The notes under the pieces: generated by a model | What the model was told of the DNA's origin: nothing | What the model saw: only the letters and a program-made list of their open reading frames with translations | The model's database searches: none | Assembly (NCBI GenBank): GCA_963642145.1 | Contig: CAVIFU010000002.1 | Span: 1-64,000, forward strand | DNA: 64,000 bases | Reading direction: 5' to 3' | DNA from: Stercoripulliclostridium_A sp963642145 | Lineage (GTDB): Bacteria; Bacillota; Clostridia; Christensenellales; DTU072 | Shown here: one piece after another, positions 25,049 to 34,218 of the stretch | Layout: each line of letters begins with the position of its first letter | How positions within the stretch are numbered: position 1 is the first letter of the stretch | Program-made: the position numbers and the translations under genes

Positions 25049-26147
25049 GGGCATATATATACATATACCGTTCTGTGATGCCAAATGTACCTATTGCGAC
25101 TTCTATTCTGTATCCTCAGATACAGAAACAATGGTAAAATATACCGATGCGCTCGTGTCGGAACTCAAAGAAATATCATCTTTGTATCCGACAAACGCAG
25201 ATACCGTATACATCGGAGGCGGCACGCCGAGTGTGCTACCTCCGTTTTTGTTGAAAAAAATCGTCAAAACCGTATACGATTGCTTCGGCAATTCCGTCAA
25301 AGAATTTACCATGGAAGCCAATCCGTGTTCATGCGCTTATCCTAAGGAGTATCGCGCTCTGGGCATTAACCGCATCAGCCTCGGCGTGCAGACGCTCAAC
25401 GACAAACTTCTCGGAGTCATCGGCAGGCGTCATACATCCTCCGTCGCGCTGAATAAGCTTGCCGAACTTGCCGGAATCTTTGACAACGTGTCTGCAGACT
25501 TAATCATCGGATTGCCCGGGCAAACCGTCGAAGACGTCGTGTGCGCCGTTGACAATATCGCTCCGCTCGTCAAACATTTATCTATGTATATGCTCAAACT
25601 TTCGGATACCGTTCCGATGGCGACGAGCGTAAGAAGCGGCAACCTCGTTTTGCCGGACGACGATCTGACCGTAGACATGTATGAAGAGGCGTACGCGCGC
25701 ATGACGGATTACGGGTTGCATAGATACGAGATAAGCAACTTCGCGCGCGACGGCTACGCAAGCGCGCACAACCTAAAATATTGGTTAAGACAAGAGTATA
25801 TCGGCGCAGGGTGCTCGGCACATGGCTTTATCGGTAGCCTCAGATACCAAAATCCGAGTAATTTAGCACAATACATCGATGGCAAACGTTTCGGACGCGG
25901 TACGGCCGAAACGCTTATCGTCGACAAGCAAACCGCTCTGTTTGAAACGATTATGCTTGCGTTCAGGCTAAGCGAGGGCTTGGACGTAGACGCCGTCAAC
26001 TCCGCATACAATATTGATTTTGAAAAGTTATACTCCGCTCAACTCAAAAAGCTTGCTCCGCTGCTTGTGCATGGCAACGGCAGAATAGCAATAAGAGACG
26101 ATAAATTGCTCTTGGAGAGCGCGGTAGCTCGCGAATTTTTGCCTTAG
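25038..26147 (+). CDS. hemW: Heme chaperone HemW (radical SAM, formerly annotated HemN-like)
   Basis: The 369-residue protein has the radical SAM cluster motif CDAKCTYCDF near residue 14, the GGGTPSVLPP motif, GLPGQTVEDV near 157, and the HNLKYW motif near 240 that matches the HNxxYW heme-binding signature of HemW rather than true HemN. HemW is thought to insert heme into respiratory proteins. The start at 25038 overlaps the end of lepA. A second radical-SAM heme gene, hemZ, lies at the end of the window and has a different role. Confidence 0.92.
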   Translation: MTTKGIYIHIPFCDAKCTYCDFYSVSSDTETMVKYTDALVSELKEISSLYPTNADTVYIGGGTPSVLPPFLLKKIVKTVYDCFGNSVKEFTMEANPCSCAYPKEYRALGINRISLGVQTLNDKLLGVIGRRHTSSVALNKLAELAGIFDNVSADLIIGLPGQTVEDVVCAVDNIAPLVKHLSMYMLKLSDTVPMATSVRSGNLVLPDDDLTVDMYEEAYARMTDYGLHRYEISNFARDGYASAHNLKYWLRQEYIGAGCSAHGFIGSLRYQNPSNLAQYIDGKRFGRGTAETLIVDKQTALFETIMLAFRLSEGLDVDAVNSAYNIDFEKLYSAQLKKLAPLLVHGNGRIAIRDDKLLLESAVAREFLP

Positions 26148-26200
26148 CTTAACGTTTCCTTAAAATTTGAAAAATTTTTTTCGGAATTTGCTTCAAACCG

Positions 26201-26229
26201 TTGACAAAGGGTATACTTGCGCATATAAT
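26201..26229 (+). promoter_or_regulatory. Consensus sigma-A promoter of the hrcA-dnaK operon
   Basis: TTGACA (26201-26206), a 17-base spacer and TATAAT (26224-26229), a perfect match to the consensus. The predicted start near 26236 falls inside the CIRCE operator, so HrcA binding would block initiation. Confidence 0.93.
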
Positions 26230-26233
26230 GTGT

Positions 26234-26260
26234 TTAGCAATCGAGATAGATGAGTGCTAA
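26234..26260. promoter_or_regulatory. CIRCE operator (HrcA binding site)
   Basis: TTAGCAATC (26234-26242), nine bases, GAGTGCTAA (26252-26260). The consensus is TTAGCACTC-N9-GAGTGCTAA, so there is one mismatch in the left arm. An additional right-arm-like half site AAGTGCTAA lies at 26275-26283, still in the leader. Confidence 0.93.
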
Positions 26261-26298
26261 CAATGAACTCAGACAAGTGCTAAACGAAAAGGTGTGAG

Positions 26299-27342
26299 AT
26301 GGAAAGACTATCGGAAAGGAAAAGCAAAATCTTAAAGGCGTTGGTGGAGGAATATATCCGGGAAGCTCAACCGGTTTCTTCCGGCGGAATACAATCCAAA
26401 TATTTCTCCGACATAAGTTCGGCGACCATTCGTTCCGAGCTTGCGGCGCTTGAAGAGATGGGATATCTTATCCAACCGCACACTTCCGCCGGTAGGACCC
26501 CGACGCCCAAAGCGTACAAGTACTATGTCGAGCACTACGTTGACAAGCATCCGCTGCGCAAAAAGGATATCGACCTCATAGACGCGTCCTTCTCTGCCAA
26601 ATTCAACGCGGTAGAGGATATCGTCAAGACGACCGCAAAGGTCATCAGCGACGTAACCAACTACACGTCCGTGATAGTCATCAAAAACATCAAGAAGGTT
26701 CTCATCAAGCAAATCAAGCTTGTCGGACTCGATAAGCACAGCGCCCTCGTCATAATCATAACCGACTCGGGTATAATTAAGGATAAGGTGATTACGCTCA
26801 ACAACAACATCGTAGACGATGAGTTTATCTCGAGCGCGTCGTTGCTCATCAACAAGATCTTTGCCGGCAAGAGGCTCGGAGACCTGCACGACTCCGACGT
26901 ACTTGTCCAAAAAGAGCTTACGGAGTTCAGAGAGCTGTTTGACAACGTCGTCGCCATACTCAAAGCGTATTGCGCCACTTCCGAAGACGATGTGTTCATG
27001 GAAGGCGAAAGCAAAATGCTCGATTATCCGGAGGCAAGCATAGACAGCGCAAGGCACTTCCTGTCGGTGATAGACAACAAGTCCGCCGTTGCCGCCCTCG
27101 TAGACGCGTCCGACGACATAGAGTTCAACGTTAAGATCGGCAAGGACGAAACCGCGGGCATGGACAAATGCGCGATAATCACCGCGAAATACTCCGTAAA
27201 CGGCACCGAAATAGGACACGCCGGAGTCATCGGACCCGAGCGTATGGATTACGCCAAAGTCATGTCGGTGTTGTCGTACATCGGAGAGACGATAGGCAAC
27301 GTAGTAGACAAAAAAGGAGAAAACGATGTCGAAGACGAATAA
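26299..27342 (+). CDS. hrcA: Heat-inducible transcription repressor HrcA
   Basis: HrcA represses class I heat-shock genes by binding CIRCE and is itself stabilised by GroEL in other Bacillota. The 347-residue protein has the N-terminal winged helix (RKSKILKALVEEYIREAQPVSS and SSATIRSELAALEEMGYL, about residues 7-57), the SAGRTPTPKAYKYYV stretch and the GAF-like HrcA domain. A CIRCE lies in its own leader, giving autoregulation. It overlaps grpE by 17 bases. Confidence 0.97.
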   Translation: MERLSERKSKILKALVEEYIREAQPVSSGGIQSKYFSDISSATIRSELAALEEMGYLIQPHTSAGRTPTPKAYKYYVEHYVDKHPLRKKDIDLIDASFSAKFNAVEDIVKTTAKVISDVTNYTSVIVIKNIKKVLIKQIKLVGLDKHSALVIIITDSGIIKDKVITLNNNIVDDEFISSASLLINKIFAGKRLGDLHDSDVLVQKELTEFRELFDNVVAILKAYCATSEDDVFMEGESKMLDYPEASIDSARHFLSVIDNKSAVAALVDASDDIEFNVKIGKDETAGMDKCAIITAKYSVNGTEIGHAGVIGPERMDYAKVMSVLSYIGETIGNVVDKKGENDVEDE

Positions 27343-27919
27343 AAAAGAAATGCCGGACAGCAATTCCGGCGCAAACGAAGCTCCGCTCGAAGAAGAGGAA
27401 CTCGTCGTAGAGGAATCCGCAGAGGCAAACGCAGACGTCAAGGCGAAAAACGCCGCGGGACAGCCCACAGAAGAGGCTGTCGTATCGGATCCCGTGGCGG
27501 AAGCCAACGCCAAAGCAGACGAGTACAAAGACATGTTACAGCGGTTGCAAGCGGAATTCGACAATTTCCGCAAACGCAACGCTGAATCCGTTAAGCTCGC
27601 AAGGCAAGACGGCGGCAACGAAATGATAGTAGCCATGCTCCCTATCCTCGATAGCGTAGACAGGGCTCTTTCGATGATAACGGACGAATCGACCAAAGTC
27701 GGCGTCAACCTCATCGGCAAGATGATTCTCGACGTATTCGGCAAATACGGCGTCAAAGAGATAGACGCACAGGGTGCCGAATTCGATCCGAGCCTTCACA
27801 ACGCAGTCATGCAAGTCGAAGACGCCCAAAACGCCGGCAAGGTGGTGGAAGTTATGCAAAAAGGCTACACGCGTAACGGGAAAGTAATCAGGTACGCGAT
27901 GGTCAAAGTAGCCTGTTAA
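27326..27919 (+). CDS. grpE: Nucleotide exchange factor GrpE
   Basis: GrpE releases ADP from DnaK. The 197-residue protein has an acidic, disordered N-terminus (about 1-60), a long coiled-coil region (YKDMLQRLQAEFDNFRKRNAES, about 72-93) and the C-terminal beta domain with FDPSLHNAVMQVED and the VMQKGYTRNGKVIRYAMVKVA ending. The start at 27326 follows AAGGAG and lies inside hrcA. Encoded between hrcA and dnaK as in B. subtilis. Confidence 0.95.
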   Translation: MSKTNKKEMPDSNSGANEAPLEEEELVVEESAEANADVKAKNAAGQPTEEAVVSDPVAEANAKADEYKDMLQRLQAEFDNFRKRNAESVKLARQDGGNEMIVAMLPILDSVDRALSMITDESTKVGVNLIGKMILDVFGKYGVKEIDAQGAEFDPSLHNAVMQVEDAQNAGKVVEVMQKGYTRNGKVIRYAMVKVAC

Positions 27920-27929
27920 TCGCAACAAA

Positions 27930-27958
27930 GCGCATATGCGCAGTCGGCACGTAAGTGC
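27930..27958 (+). other. Short palindromes in the grpE-dnaK gap
   Basis: The 77-base gap before dnaK contains the 12-base palindrome GCGCATATGCGC (27930-27941) and a small hairpin GCAC-GTAA-GTGC (27947-27958), upstream of AAAGGAG. They could be an mRNA processing or stability element that raises dnaK expression over grpE; no T-run argues against a terminator. Confidence 0.3.
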
Positions 27959-27996
27959 AAATATAAATACAAAGCTAAGCAAAAGGAGATAGAAAA

Positions 27997-29817
27997 ATGT
28001 CCAAAATTATAGGTATTGACCTTGGAACAACCAACTCGTGCGTAGCCGTTATGGAAGGCGGCGAAGCAACCGTTATAGCTAATGCGGAAGGTAGCCGTAC
28101 GACGCCGTCCGTAGTCGGATTTGCCAAGAACGGAGAGCGTCTCGTAGGGCAACTTGCAAAACGCCAAGCCGTTGTCAATCCCGACAAAACCGTTTCCTCC
28201 ATCAAGAGAGAAATGGGCACTGACTACAAAGTAAAAATCGACGATAAGGAGTACACTCCCCAAGAGATCTCCGCGATGATTCTTACCAAACTCAAAAACG
28301 ATGCGGAGGCGTATCTCGGACAAAAGGTAACCCAAGCCGTTATCACCGTACCCGCATACTTCTCCGACAGCCAACGTCAAGCGACGAAGGACGCAGGCAA
28401 GATCGCAGGACTCGACGTATTGCGTATCATCAACGAGCCTACGGCAGCTGCGCTTGCATACGGACTTGACAAAGGCGAAAAGAACCAAAAGATACTTATC
28501 TACGACCTCGGCGGCGGAACGTTCGATGTTTCCATCCTTGAGCTCGGTGACGGCGTATTCGAAGTCCTTGCAACCAACGGCAACACTCGTCTCGGTGGCG
28601 ACGATTTCGATAAGGTCATCATGGATTGGATCGTATCCGAATTCAAGAAGAACGAAGGCATCGACCTGTCCGGCGACAAGATGGCAATGCAAAGGATTAA
28701 GGAAGCTGCCGAAAAGGCAAAGATCGAGCTCAGCGGCATGACGAAAGTCAATATCAACTTGCCGTTCATCACCGTAGGACCCAACGGACCTCTGCACATC
28801 GATTTAGACCTTACTCGCGCTAAGTTCGACGATATGACCGCGCACCTCGTTAAAGCCACTCTGGAGCCTATGAGAAAGGCTATGGAGGACGCAAAACTCA
28901 AGATGAGCGACATAGACAAAGTTGTGCTGGTAGGCGGTTCGACTCGTATCCCTGCCGTAGTAGACGCGGTAAGGAACGTGACCGGCAAAGAGCCCTACAA
29001 GGGCATCAACCCCGATGAATGCGTAGCAATAGGCGCTGCAATTCAAGGCGGCGTTCTCTCCGGCGAAGTCAAAGACGTATTGCTCCTCGATGTTACGCCG
29101 TTGTCGCTCGGCATAGAGACCATGGGCGGCGTATTCACCAAGCTGATAGACAGGAATACGACTATTCCTACAAGGAAGTCTCAAATATTCTCAACGGCGG
29201 CGGATAACCAAACTTCCGTAGACGTGCATGTGCTTCAAGGCGAAAGAAGTATGGCTGCCGACAACAAGACGCTTGGCAGATTCGAGCTCACCGGTATACC
29301 TCCTGCGATGCGCGGAGTACCTCAAATAGAGGTTACGTTTGATATAGACGCCAACGGCATCGTTTCCGTTACCGCGGTCGATAAGGGCACGAACAAGAGC
29401 GCGAACATCACCATAACGGCATCCAGCAACCTTTCCGAAGCCGACATTGACAAAGCCGTCAAGGAAGCCGAGAAATATGCGGAAGAAGACAAGAAGAAGA
29501 GAGAACTTGTAGAGATGAAGAACACTACCGAGCAACTCATCCTTGCCGTAGAGAAGACTGTTTCCGAGTCCGGCGACAAACTCTCCGATGAAGAAAAGAC
29601 AACTCTTACCAATGCCGCTAAGGAAGCGAAAGAGAAACTAGACAAAGCAGACGATGTAGAAGCCGTCAAGGCTGTAGGCGAAGAGCTTAGCAAGGTAACC
29701 AATCCTATCTTCACAAAGCTCTATCAACAAAACCAAGCTAACGGCGCAAACGCCGAAGGCAACGCAACCACAGACGACGATACAACCATAAACGTCGATC
29801 CCAACGACATAAAGTAA
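27997..29817 (+). CDS. dnaK: Molecular chaperone DnaK (Hsp70)
   Basis: The 606-residue protein begins SKIIGIDLGTTNSCVAVMEG (phosphate loop 1). Other Hsp70 signatures include IYDLGGGTFDVSILE near residue 168 and VVLVGGSTRIPAV near residue 308, followed by the linker DVLLLDVTPLSLGIET and a substrate-binding domain from about 360. It lacks the 24-residue subdomain IIB insertion of Gram-negative DnaK (short VSSIKREMG region), as expected for Bacillota. The acidic tail ends in DPNDIK. AAAGGAG lies before the ATG. Confidence 0.98.
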   Translation: MSKIIGIDLGTTNSCVAVMEGGEATVIANAEGSRTTPSVVGFAKNGERLVGQLAKRQAVVNPDKTVSSIKREMGTDYKVKIDDKEYTPQEISAMILTKLKNDAEAYLGQKVTQAVITVPAYFSDSQRQATKDAGKIAGLDVLRIINEPTAAALAYGLDKGEKNQKILIYDLGGGTFDVSILELGDGVFEVLATNGNTRLGGDDFDKVIMDWIVSEFKKNEGIDLSGDKMAMQRIKEAAEKAKIELSGMTKVNINLPFITVGPNGPLHIDLDLTRAKFDDMTAHLVKATLEPMRKAMEDAKLKMSDIDKVVLVGGSTRIPAVVDAVRNVTGKEPYKGINPDECVAIGAAIQGGVLSGEVKDVLLLDVTPLSLGIETMGGVFTKLIDRNTTIPTRKSQIFSTAADNQTSVDVHVLQGERSMAADNKTLGRFELTGIPPAMRGVPQIEVTFDIDANGIVSVTAVDKGTNKSANITITASSNLSEADIDKAVKEAEKYAEEDKKKRELVEMKNTTEQLILAVEKTVSESGDKLSDEEKTTLTNAAKEAKEKLDKADDVEAVKAVGEELSKVTNPIFTKLYQQNQANGANAEGNATTDDDTTINVDPNDIK

Positions 29818-29830
29818 TTAAGGAAACGTA

Positions 29831-31000
29831 ATGGCACAACAAGATTATTACGGCATCTTAGGTGTCGAAAAAAACGCGAGCGCGGACGAAATCAAGTCCG
29901 CGTATCGCCGTATGGCAAAGAAATACCATCCCGACGTCTACGCTACCGCGAGTGAAAAAGAAAAAGCCGAGGCTGAGAATAAATTTAAGGACATTCAACA
30001 TGCCTACGACGTTTTGTCGGATCCGCAAAAGAGAGCCGCATACGACCAATACGGTAGCGAAGACGGACCTATGGGCGGAGGCGCAGGCTTCAACCCGTTC
30101 GGAGAAGGCTTCACTTCATCCGGTTTCGGCGGAAATTCGGGATTCGGCGATATATTCAGCGACATATTCAGCGCATTTGCGGGCGGCGGAAATCAACGCA
30201 GCGCAAGTTCCTCGCGCGCCGGTGACGATATCGAGGTAGAGCTGACGCTCACTTTCAAAGAAGCTTGTTTCGGCGCGAAGAAAGAGGTCACTTATTCAAG
30301 GGTAGAAAAATGCCCTACGTGCAAAGGTACCGGCGCCAAAGACGGTACGAGTGTTAAGACTTGTACCAAATGCGGCGGTAAAGGAAGAGTCGTTGTACAA
30401 CAGCGCACCATGCTTGGCGTAATGCAAACCGAGCGCGTATGCGATATGTGTGGCGGTACGGGCAAGATAATTATGGAGCCGTGTCCCGATTGTAAGGGCA
30501 AGGGCAAAGTGCGTAAGCAACGCACTATTTCCGTAAATATTCCCGCCGGCGTAGACAACGGGCAAATGCTCAATATGCCGAATGAAGGTAATGCCGGATA
30601 CAATGGCGGACCTAACGGGAATTTGATCATTGTTTTCCGCGTCAAACCGCATTCGTTGTTTGTCCGCAAAGGCAATGACCTTTCGTTCGAGTTGCCTATA
30701 ACCGTAACGCAAGCGGTATTCGGAGATTCGATAGAGGTACCCACATTGGATAAGCCTGTGCGTATAGATATTCCTGCCGGGACCAAGAACAACACCAATA
30801 TCAAAATCAAAGGCAAGGGCGTCAAGGACTTGCGTCGCAACGTATACGGCGATCTCATAGCGATAATCAAGGTAGATATTCCGAAGAACATCGGGTTGAA
30901 ACAACGCAAGGATTGTCGCGCCGCATTCGAGCAAGTTGATCAAAACGCCACTTACGATGAAGTTGAAAAATACAAAAAGAAACTTAGGAACCTCGACTGA
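29831..31000 (+). CDS. dnaJ: Chaperone protein DnaJ (Hsp40)
   Basis: The 389-residue type I J-protein has a J domain (about 1-72) with the HPD triad in KYHPDVYA, a Gly/Phe-rich stretch (about 77-125), four CxxCxGxG zinc repeats (CPTCKGTG, CTKCGGKG, CDMCGGTG, CPDCKGKG, about 155-225) and the C-terminal substrate domain. It stimulates DnaK's ATPase. It follows dnaK after 13 bases, and its stop overlaps the prmA ATG by one base (TGATG). Confidence 0.98.
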   Translation: MAQQDYYGILGVEKNASADEIKSAYRRMAKKYHPDVYATASEKEKAEAENKFKDIQHAYDVLSDPQKRAAYDQYGSEDGPMGGGAGFNPFGEGFTSSGFGGNSGFGDIFSDIFSAFAGGGNQRSASSSRAGDDIEVELTLTFKEACFGAKKEVTYSRVEKCPTCKGTGAKDGTSVKTCTKCGGKGRVVVQQRTMLGVMQTERVCDMCGGTGKIIMEPCPDCKGKGKVRKQRTISVNIPAGVDNGQMLNMPNEGNAGYNGGPNGNLIIVFRVKPHSLFVRKGNDLSFELPITVTQAVFGDSIEVPTLDKPVRIDIPAGTKNNTNIKIKGKGVKDLRRNVYGDLIAIIKVDIPKNIGLKQRKDCRAAFEQVDQNATYDEVEKYKKKLRNLD

Positions 31001-31914
31001 TGTTTAAGAAGCTAACCGTGACAACCACAACAAGCGGCGCCGACGCGGTAGCCGACGCGTTTTGGGCGATAGGCGTAGACGGCGTAGAGATTCTCGATCC
31101 GCACGACCTTGAAGACGTTTTGCACGATGAAACGTGTTGGGATTACGTAGACGAAGGGCTGTTGGACACCACAAAACCGGTGACGGTCAGTTCTTTTGTC
31201 GAAGACGTCGATCTTCAAACCAAATCGGATGAACTCTGCAAGTTATTGAAGGCAATAGAGCCGTTTGAAGGCGCTTACACGCCCGTCGTAACGGATGTTC
31301 CCGACGTTGATTGGGAGAACGACTGGAAAAAGTACTATCATCCCATCGATGCCGGCAGATATACGGTTATGCCCGATTGGATGCAGGCAGAGCACGGAAG
31401 TTCCGACAGCATTATTTACATAAATCCGCTTATGGCTTTTGGCACGGGCGAGCACGAGAGTACTCGGCTGTGTCTCAGGCTGATGTCGGAAATAGATTTC
31501 ACAGACAAAACCGTAGCCGATATAGGAACGGGCAGCGGTATTCTTGCTATCGGCGCAAAAAAATCAGGCGCGCAGTCTGTTTTTATGTGCGACATAGACA
31601 AGGAAGCCGTTAAATGCGCCAAAGAAAATGCCGCTTTCAACGGCGTTGACGGGATAAAAGCGATATGCGGAGGGGCGGAAGCGTGCGATGTGCTAAACGA
31701 CGTTGTGCTTGCCAATCTTACCGCAGATATTCTGCAAAAAATTTCGAGTGATATAGTACGTATCGTCAAGCGTGGCGGTACGCTCATATGCTCCGGCATA
31801 CTCGATACAAGAGAGAAGGATTTAACCGATCACTACGTAGCGTTAGGCTTTACCGTAGCCGATAGAATCGGTGAGGGCGAGTGGGTCGGAATAAGGTTTA
31901 CGTATGGAGCTTAA
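31000..31914 (+). CDS. prmA: Ribosomal protein L11 methyltransferase PrmA
   Basis: SAM-dependent methyltransferase that trimethylates L11. The 304-residue protein has an N-terminal substrate domain, MAFGTGEHESTRLCL near residue 145, the SAM motif VADIGTGSGILAIGAKKSGA near 170, and VLANLTADIL near 238. The dnaJ-prmA-rsmE-mtaB order is conserved across Bacillota. It overlaps rsmE by 11 bases. Confidence 0.96.
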   Translation: MFKKLTVTTTTSGADAVADAFWAIGVDGVEILDPHDLEDVLHDETCWDYVDEGLLDTTKPVTVSSFVEDVDLQTKSDELCKLLKAIEPFEGAYTPVVTDVPDVDWENDWKKYYHPIDAGRYTVMPDWMQAEHGSSDSIIYINPLMAFGTGEHESTRLCLRLMSEIDFTDKTVADIGTGSGILAIGAKKSGAQSVFMCDIDKEAVKCAKENAAFNGVDGIKAICGGAEACDVLNDVVLANLTADILQKISSDIVRIVKRGGTLICSGILDTREKDLTDHYVALGFTVADRIGEGEWVGIRFTYGA

Positions 31915-32608
31915 ACGTTTTTACGGTCAAAAGACAGGCAATGCGATAGTGCTCACCGGACGTGAGTACGTTCATTGCGTAAAGGTAACCCGCCATAAGA
32001 CGGGTTATTTGATTATAGGGTGTATCGGAGACGGATACGATTATTACGCAAAGATAGTGTTGATAACGCCTGAAGAAGTTATTGCCGAGATCGAACGCGC
32101 CGAATTAAATGTAGCGGAGCCTAAGGAAGAACTAACACTCATACAAGGGTGTTGTAAAGAGTTCGATTTTATTTTGCAAAAAGCCGTAGAACTCGGCGCT
32201 ACGCGTATAATTCCGTTCGAGTCGGCGCGGAGCAATTCCAAACCGCTCGGCGCAGATAGGGCGGAAAGCATCGTTCTCGACGCGTCTAAACAATGCGGAC
32301 GCGCAACGCTTGCGGAAGTTACCGAGCCGCAGCCGGATCTGCAGTCCGCGTTAGAACTTGCAAATAACTCAAAAATCAAGCTGATGTGCTACGAAGGAGA
32401 AAACAATATTCGAATAGCCGACGTCGTAAACGAGAGCGGATCCGTAGCCGTGGTTATCGGACCGGAGGGCGGTTTTACGCCCGAAGAGGTCGCAGTCGCA
32501 GAACGGACGGGCTATACGGTCGTAACGCTCGGCAAGCGTATTTTGCGTGCGGAGACAGCTTCTTTGGTGGCTTTGACTCTTATCGAGCGCGAAGAGGGTG
32601 AGTTATGA
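31904..32608 (+). CDS. rsmE: 16S rRNA (uracil1498-N3)-methyltransferase RsmE
   Basis: SPOUT-class methyltransferase for U1498 of 16S rRNA. The 234-residue protein has a PUA-like N-terminal domain, the LIQGCCKEFDFILQKAVELGATRIIPF segment near residue 83, and the SAM knot VVIGPEGGFTPEEV followed by VTLGKRILRAETAS near 215. Its stop overlaps mtaB by four bases (ATGA). Confidence 0.96.
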   Translation: MELKRFYGQKTGNAIVLTGREYVHCVKVTRHKTGYLIIGCIGDGYDYYAKIVLITPEEVIAEIERAELNVAEPKEELTLIQGCCKEFDFILQKAVELGATRIIPFESARSNSKPLGADRAESIVLDASKQCGRATLAEVTEPQPDLQSALELANNSKIKLMCYEGENNIRIADVVNESGSVAVVIGPEGGFTPEEVAVAERTGYTVVTLGKRILRAETASLVALTLIEREEGEL

Positions 32609-33858
32609 GTAAAAAAGCGGTAGTTTTCAATTTGGGCTGCAAGGTAAATCAATATGAGTGCGACGTCATATCCGCGGGACTCAGAGCACGCGGATACGAA
32701 ACAACGGAGACTCTTGAATATGCAGACGTATATGTCGTAAATACGTGTGCGGTCACGGCGGAAGCAGAACGTAAATCGCGGCAGGTTATAGCAAGATTCC
32801 GTAAATTCAATCCGGAAGCCAAGATTTTCGTTACGGGCTGCGCTTCGCAAAAAAATGCCGATTTTTACGTGGAAAAGGGCGTGACTTACGTGTCGGGAGT
32901 CGGTGGCAAGAATAAGATATTTGAGCTTTGCGATCAAGGCGAGGCGGACAACAGAGTAGAACTTCCTACGAAATACGAAGAACTCGAATACTCTCCGGAA
33001 GGAGACCGTACGCGTTCGTATGTGAAGATTCAGGACGGGTGTAATAATTTTTGCTCGTATTGCATAATTCCGTATCTGAGGGGCAGATCTCGTTCGCGTA
33101 GCGTCGAGTCATGCGTTAAGGAAATAGAAACTCTCGCAAAAAATACTCCGGAGATAGTCATAACCGGCGTCAATTTAGCGCAATACGGCATAGATACGGG
33201 AGAAAGTTTAGCTTCTCTCATGCGTGCGATAGCGCATGTGAATGTCCGTATACGTCTGGGCTCTTTCTATGTAGAGGGAGTCAACGACGAGTTGCTTGGC
33301 GCGTTACGAGATCTAAAAGACTTTTGTCCGCAGTTCCATCTATCGTTGCAAAACGGCGATGACGGCGTTTTGAAGGACATGAACCGCCATTACGGCACCG
33401 CCGAATACAAAGATAAAGTTGCGTTAATCCGCAAATATTTTCCGATTTCCGCAATTACCACCGACGTAATTATCGGGTATCCGACGGAAACGGACGAAGC
33501 TTTCGAGAACACTCTGAATTTTGTCAAAGACGTTGGATTTTCGGATTTACACATATTCCCGTTTTCACCGAGAGAGGGCACGGTTGCTTGGCGCTTGAAG
33601 CCGCTTGCACCGCAAATTATAGACAAACGCAAAGAAAAATTGGAAGCCGTAAGGGAAATTTTACGTAAAAATTTTATAGATAAGATGCTCGAAATTCCCC
33701 AAAAAGTCGTCTTTGAGCGGGTAAAAAACGGATATGCCGAGGGTTATAGCCAATATTATGTTCGAGTTTATTTACAAACGGATAAAAAGTATGCTATAAT
33801 TTATCCGACCGCTCGAATATTCGACGGAATAACCGGAGAAATCAGAGATGATAGATAA
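32605..33858 (+). CDS. mtaB: tRNA t6A37 methylthiotransferase MtaB
   Basis: Radical SAM enzyme converting t6A37 to ms2t6A. The 417-residue protein has the N-terminal UPF0004 domain with cluster cysteines (NLGCKVNQYECD near residue 10, NTCAVTAEAERKSRQ near 47, TGCASQ near 75), the radical SAM motif CNNFCSYCIIPYLRG near residue 146 and a C-terminal TRAM-like region. The KVNQYE variant distinguishes MtaB from MiaB. It overlaps the next gene by 11 bases. Confidence 0.93.
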   Translation: MSKKAVVFNLGCKVNQYECDVISAGLRARGYETTETLEYADVYVVNTCAVTAEAERKSRQVIARFRKFNPEAKIFVTGCASQKNADFYVEKGVTYVSGVGGKNKIFELCDQGEADNRVELPTKYEELEYSPEGDRTRSYVKIQDGCNNFCSYCIIPYLRGRSRSRSVESCVKEIETLAKNTPEIVITGVNLAQYGIDTGESLASLMRAIAHVNVRIRLGSFYVEGVNDELLGALRDLKDFCPQFHLSLQNGDDGVLKDMNRHYGTAEYKDKVALIRKYFPISAITTDVIIGYPTETDEAFENTLNFVKDVGFSDLHIFPFSPREGTVAWRLKPLAPQIIDKRKEKLEAVREILRKNFIDKMLEIPQKVVFERVKNGYAEGYSQYYVRVYLQTDKKYAIIYPTARIFDGITGEIRDDR

Positions 33859-34195
33859 TAATTGTATATTTTGCAAGTTAGCAAACGGAGTAATTCCGAC
33901 AAAAAAATATTATGAAGACGAGGATATGGTAATTATTGCAGACCAAGCTCCGCAAGCGGAGAAGCACTATTTACTTATCCCCAAAAATCACTACGCCGAC
34001 ATTACCGAGATGACGGAAGAAGATGCCGTTACGTTAGGGAAGTGTCTTAAAAAGCTCGGCACGATTGCGGACGATTTAGGTCTCAGCGACGGATTCAGGC
34101 TTGTATCCAATAAGGGCGAAAACGGTTGCCAAACCGTTAAGCACTTGCACATACATATTCTCGGAGGAGAAAAACTTGCCGACAAAATGGCATAA
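33848..34195 (+). CDS. HIT-family nucleotide-binding hydrolase
   Basis: A 115-residue HIT protein of the HINT/PKCI-like group: CIFCKLANGVIPT at residues 6-18, AEKHYLLIPKNHY near 38, and the histidine triad VKHLHIHILGG near residue 97. Such proteins hydrolyse AMP-lysine or dinucleoside polyphosphate-type substrates; the physiological substrate here is unknown. It closes the heat-shock/ribosome modification operon. Confidence 0.93.
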   Translation: MIDNNCIFCKLANGVIPTKKYYEDEDMVIIADQAPQAEKHYLLIPKNHYADITEMTEEDAVTLGKCLKKLGTIADDLGLSDGFRLVSNKGENGCQTVKHLHIHILGGEKLADKMA

Positions 34196-34218
34196 TTCAA
34201 ATCGCTACGGAGAAAGAT

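Noticed and set aside
26162..26178. AT-only hairpin AAAATTT/AAATTTT as terminator of hemW
   Set aside because: Seven A-T pairs with a three-base loop are too weak to support.
26332..27756. Long open frame on the minus strand opposite hrcA and grpE
   Set aside because: It has no ribosome-binding site or recognisable domain and mirrors the codon bias of the two real genes on the plus strand.
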